5,806 nt of DNA from Blastocatellia bacterium. Its GTDB lineage: Bacteria; Acidobacteriota; Blastocatellia; Pyrinomonadales; Pyrinomonadaceae. The notes below the pieces were generated by a model. That model saw only the letters and a list, made by a program, of their open reading frames with translations, was not told the origin of the DNA and did not search any database. A program made the translations under genes and the position numbers. The stretch is taken from contig JACDAY010000206.1 in NCBI GenBank assembly GCA_013695195.1, positions 1-5,806 of the forward strand, given 5' to 3'. Positions 5,586 through 5,806 of the stretch are shown piece by piece; the first letter of the stretch is position 1; the number at the start of each line of letters is the position of its first letter.

Positions 5586-5806
5586 ATGAACAGTTACGTA
5601 ATTTATTTAGCGCCGGCTTTAGGGATTTTAGGATTGCTGGTAATGGCTTTTAAATCGGCTTGGGTTAGTAAGCAAGATGCCGGTGATCCGAACATGCAGG
5701 AACTTGCTGGCCATATTGCCGACGGAGCAATGGCATTTTTGAAAGCCGAATGGAAGGTACTCAGCATATTCGTTTTTTTTACTGCAATATTATTGGCCTA
5801 TTCCGG
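5586..5806 (+). CDS. hppA: Membrane-bound pyrophosphatase (pyrophosphate-energized H+/Na+ pump), N-terminal part
   Basis: The frame opens at ATG 5586 and runs 73 codons to the window edge; the family is normally about 680-800 residues with 14-17 membrane helices, so this is only the beginning. Seen: a first transmembrane helix at about residues 4-21 (VIYLAPALGILGLLVMAF), a cytoplasmic-type linker with DAGDPNMQELAGHIADGAMAFLKAEWKVL (split across about 31-59), and a second helix starting near 58. The GAMAFLKAEWK block is the conserved GAxAFLxxEYK segment of M-PPases. The enzyme hydrolyses pyrophosphate and pumps protons or sodium ions out across the cytoplasmic membrane, recovering energy from biosynthetic PPi. 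K+ dependence and ion choice are decided by residues beyond the window. An in-frame TAA at 5577-5579 rules out an upstream start. No normally spaced Shine-Dalgarno is present. Confidence 0.93.
   Translation, partial: MNSYVIYLAPALGILGLLVMAFKSAWVSKQDAGDPNMQELAGHIADGAMAFLKAEWKVLSIFVFFTAILLAYS

Overview
The window looks like an ordinary chromosomal segment of an environmental Gram-negative-type bacterium. An acidobacterium (Blastocatellia/Pyrinomonadaceae-like) is my best guess. That rests on the mix of small conserved housekeeping-type proteins, a membrane pyrophosphatase, a secreted beta-helix protein with a C-terminal cysteine module, and clusters of short GC-rich palindromes between genes. 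It is an inference from style, not a proven assignment. I see no phage, plasmid, CRISPR, tRNA or rRNA signal and no convincing new multi-gene system.

Layout: positions 1-3214 carry five genes, all on the minus strand. Reading in their direction of transcription (right to left) these are a YjbQ/UPF0047 protein (3214-2822), a DUF3052 protein overlapping it by 4 bases (2825-2409), a DUF1801 + YdeI/OmdA protein with its own promoter (2242-1637), a PhnB-like VOC (glyoxalase-fold) protein (1248-817), and the start of a DUF853 HerA/YjgR-type ATPase (550-1) that runs off the left edge. From 3458 the strand switches. A signal-peptide-bearing right-handed beta-helix (pectate-lyase-superfamily) protein (3458-5299) is followed by the first 73 codons of a membrane pyrophosphatase gene, hppA (5586 to the right edge), which has its own well-formed promoter.

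Non-coding DNA: the 388-base gap 1249-1636 is filled mainly by a chain of different GC-rich hairpins (1366-1571). The divergent gap 3215-3457 holds a 134-bp element with 15-bp perfect inverted ends (3221-3354), each end itself a hairpin, plus a third hairpin in the middle. Its edge lies only 6 bases from the yjbQ start codon. The 266-base gap 551-816 holds two separate perfect 9-bp tandem duplications, a weak promoter and nothing else I can name. The gap 5300-5585 holds the hppA promoter and an 8-bp inverted repeat in the leader. Its first 180 bases show nothing I can support.

How the genes work together: only yjbQ and the DUF3052 gene look transcriptionally and translationally coupled. The other genes appear to be individual units with unrelated jobs. 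The most interesting material is the palindromic repeat DNA, not the proteins.
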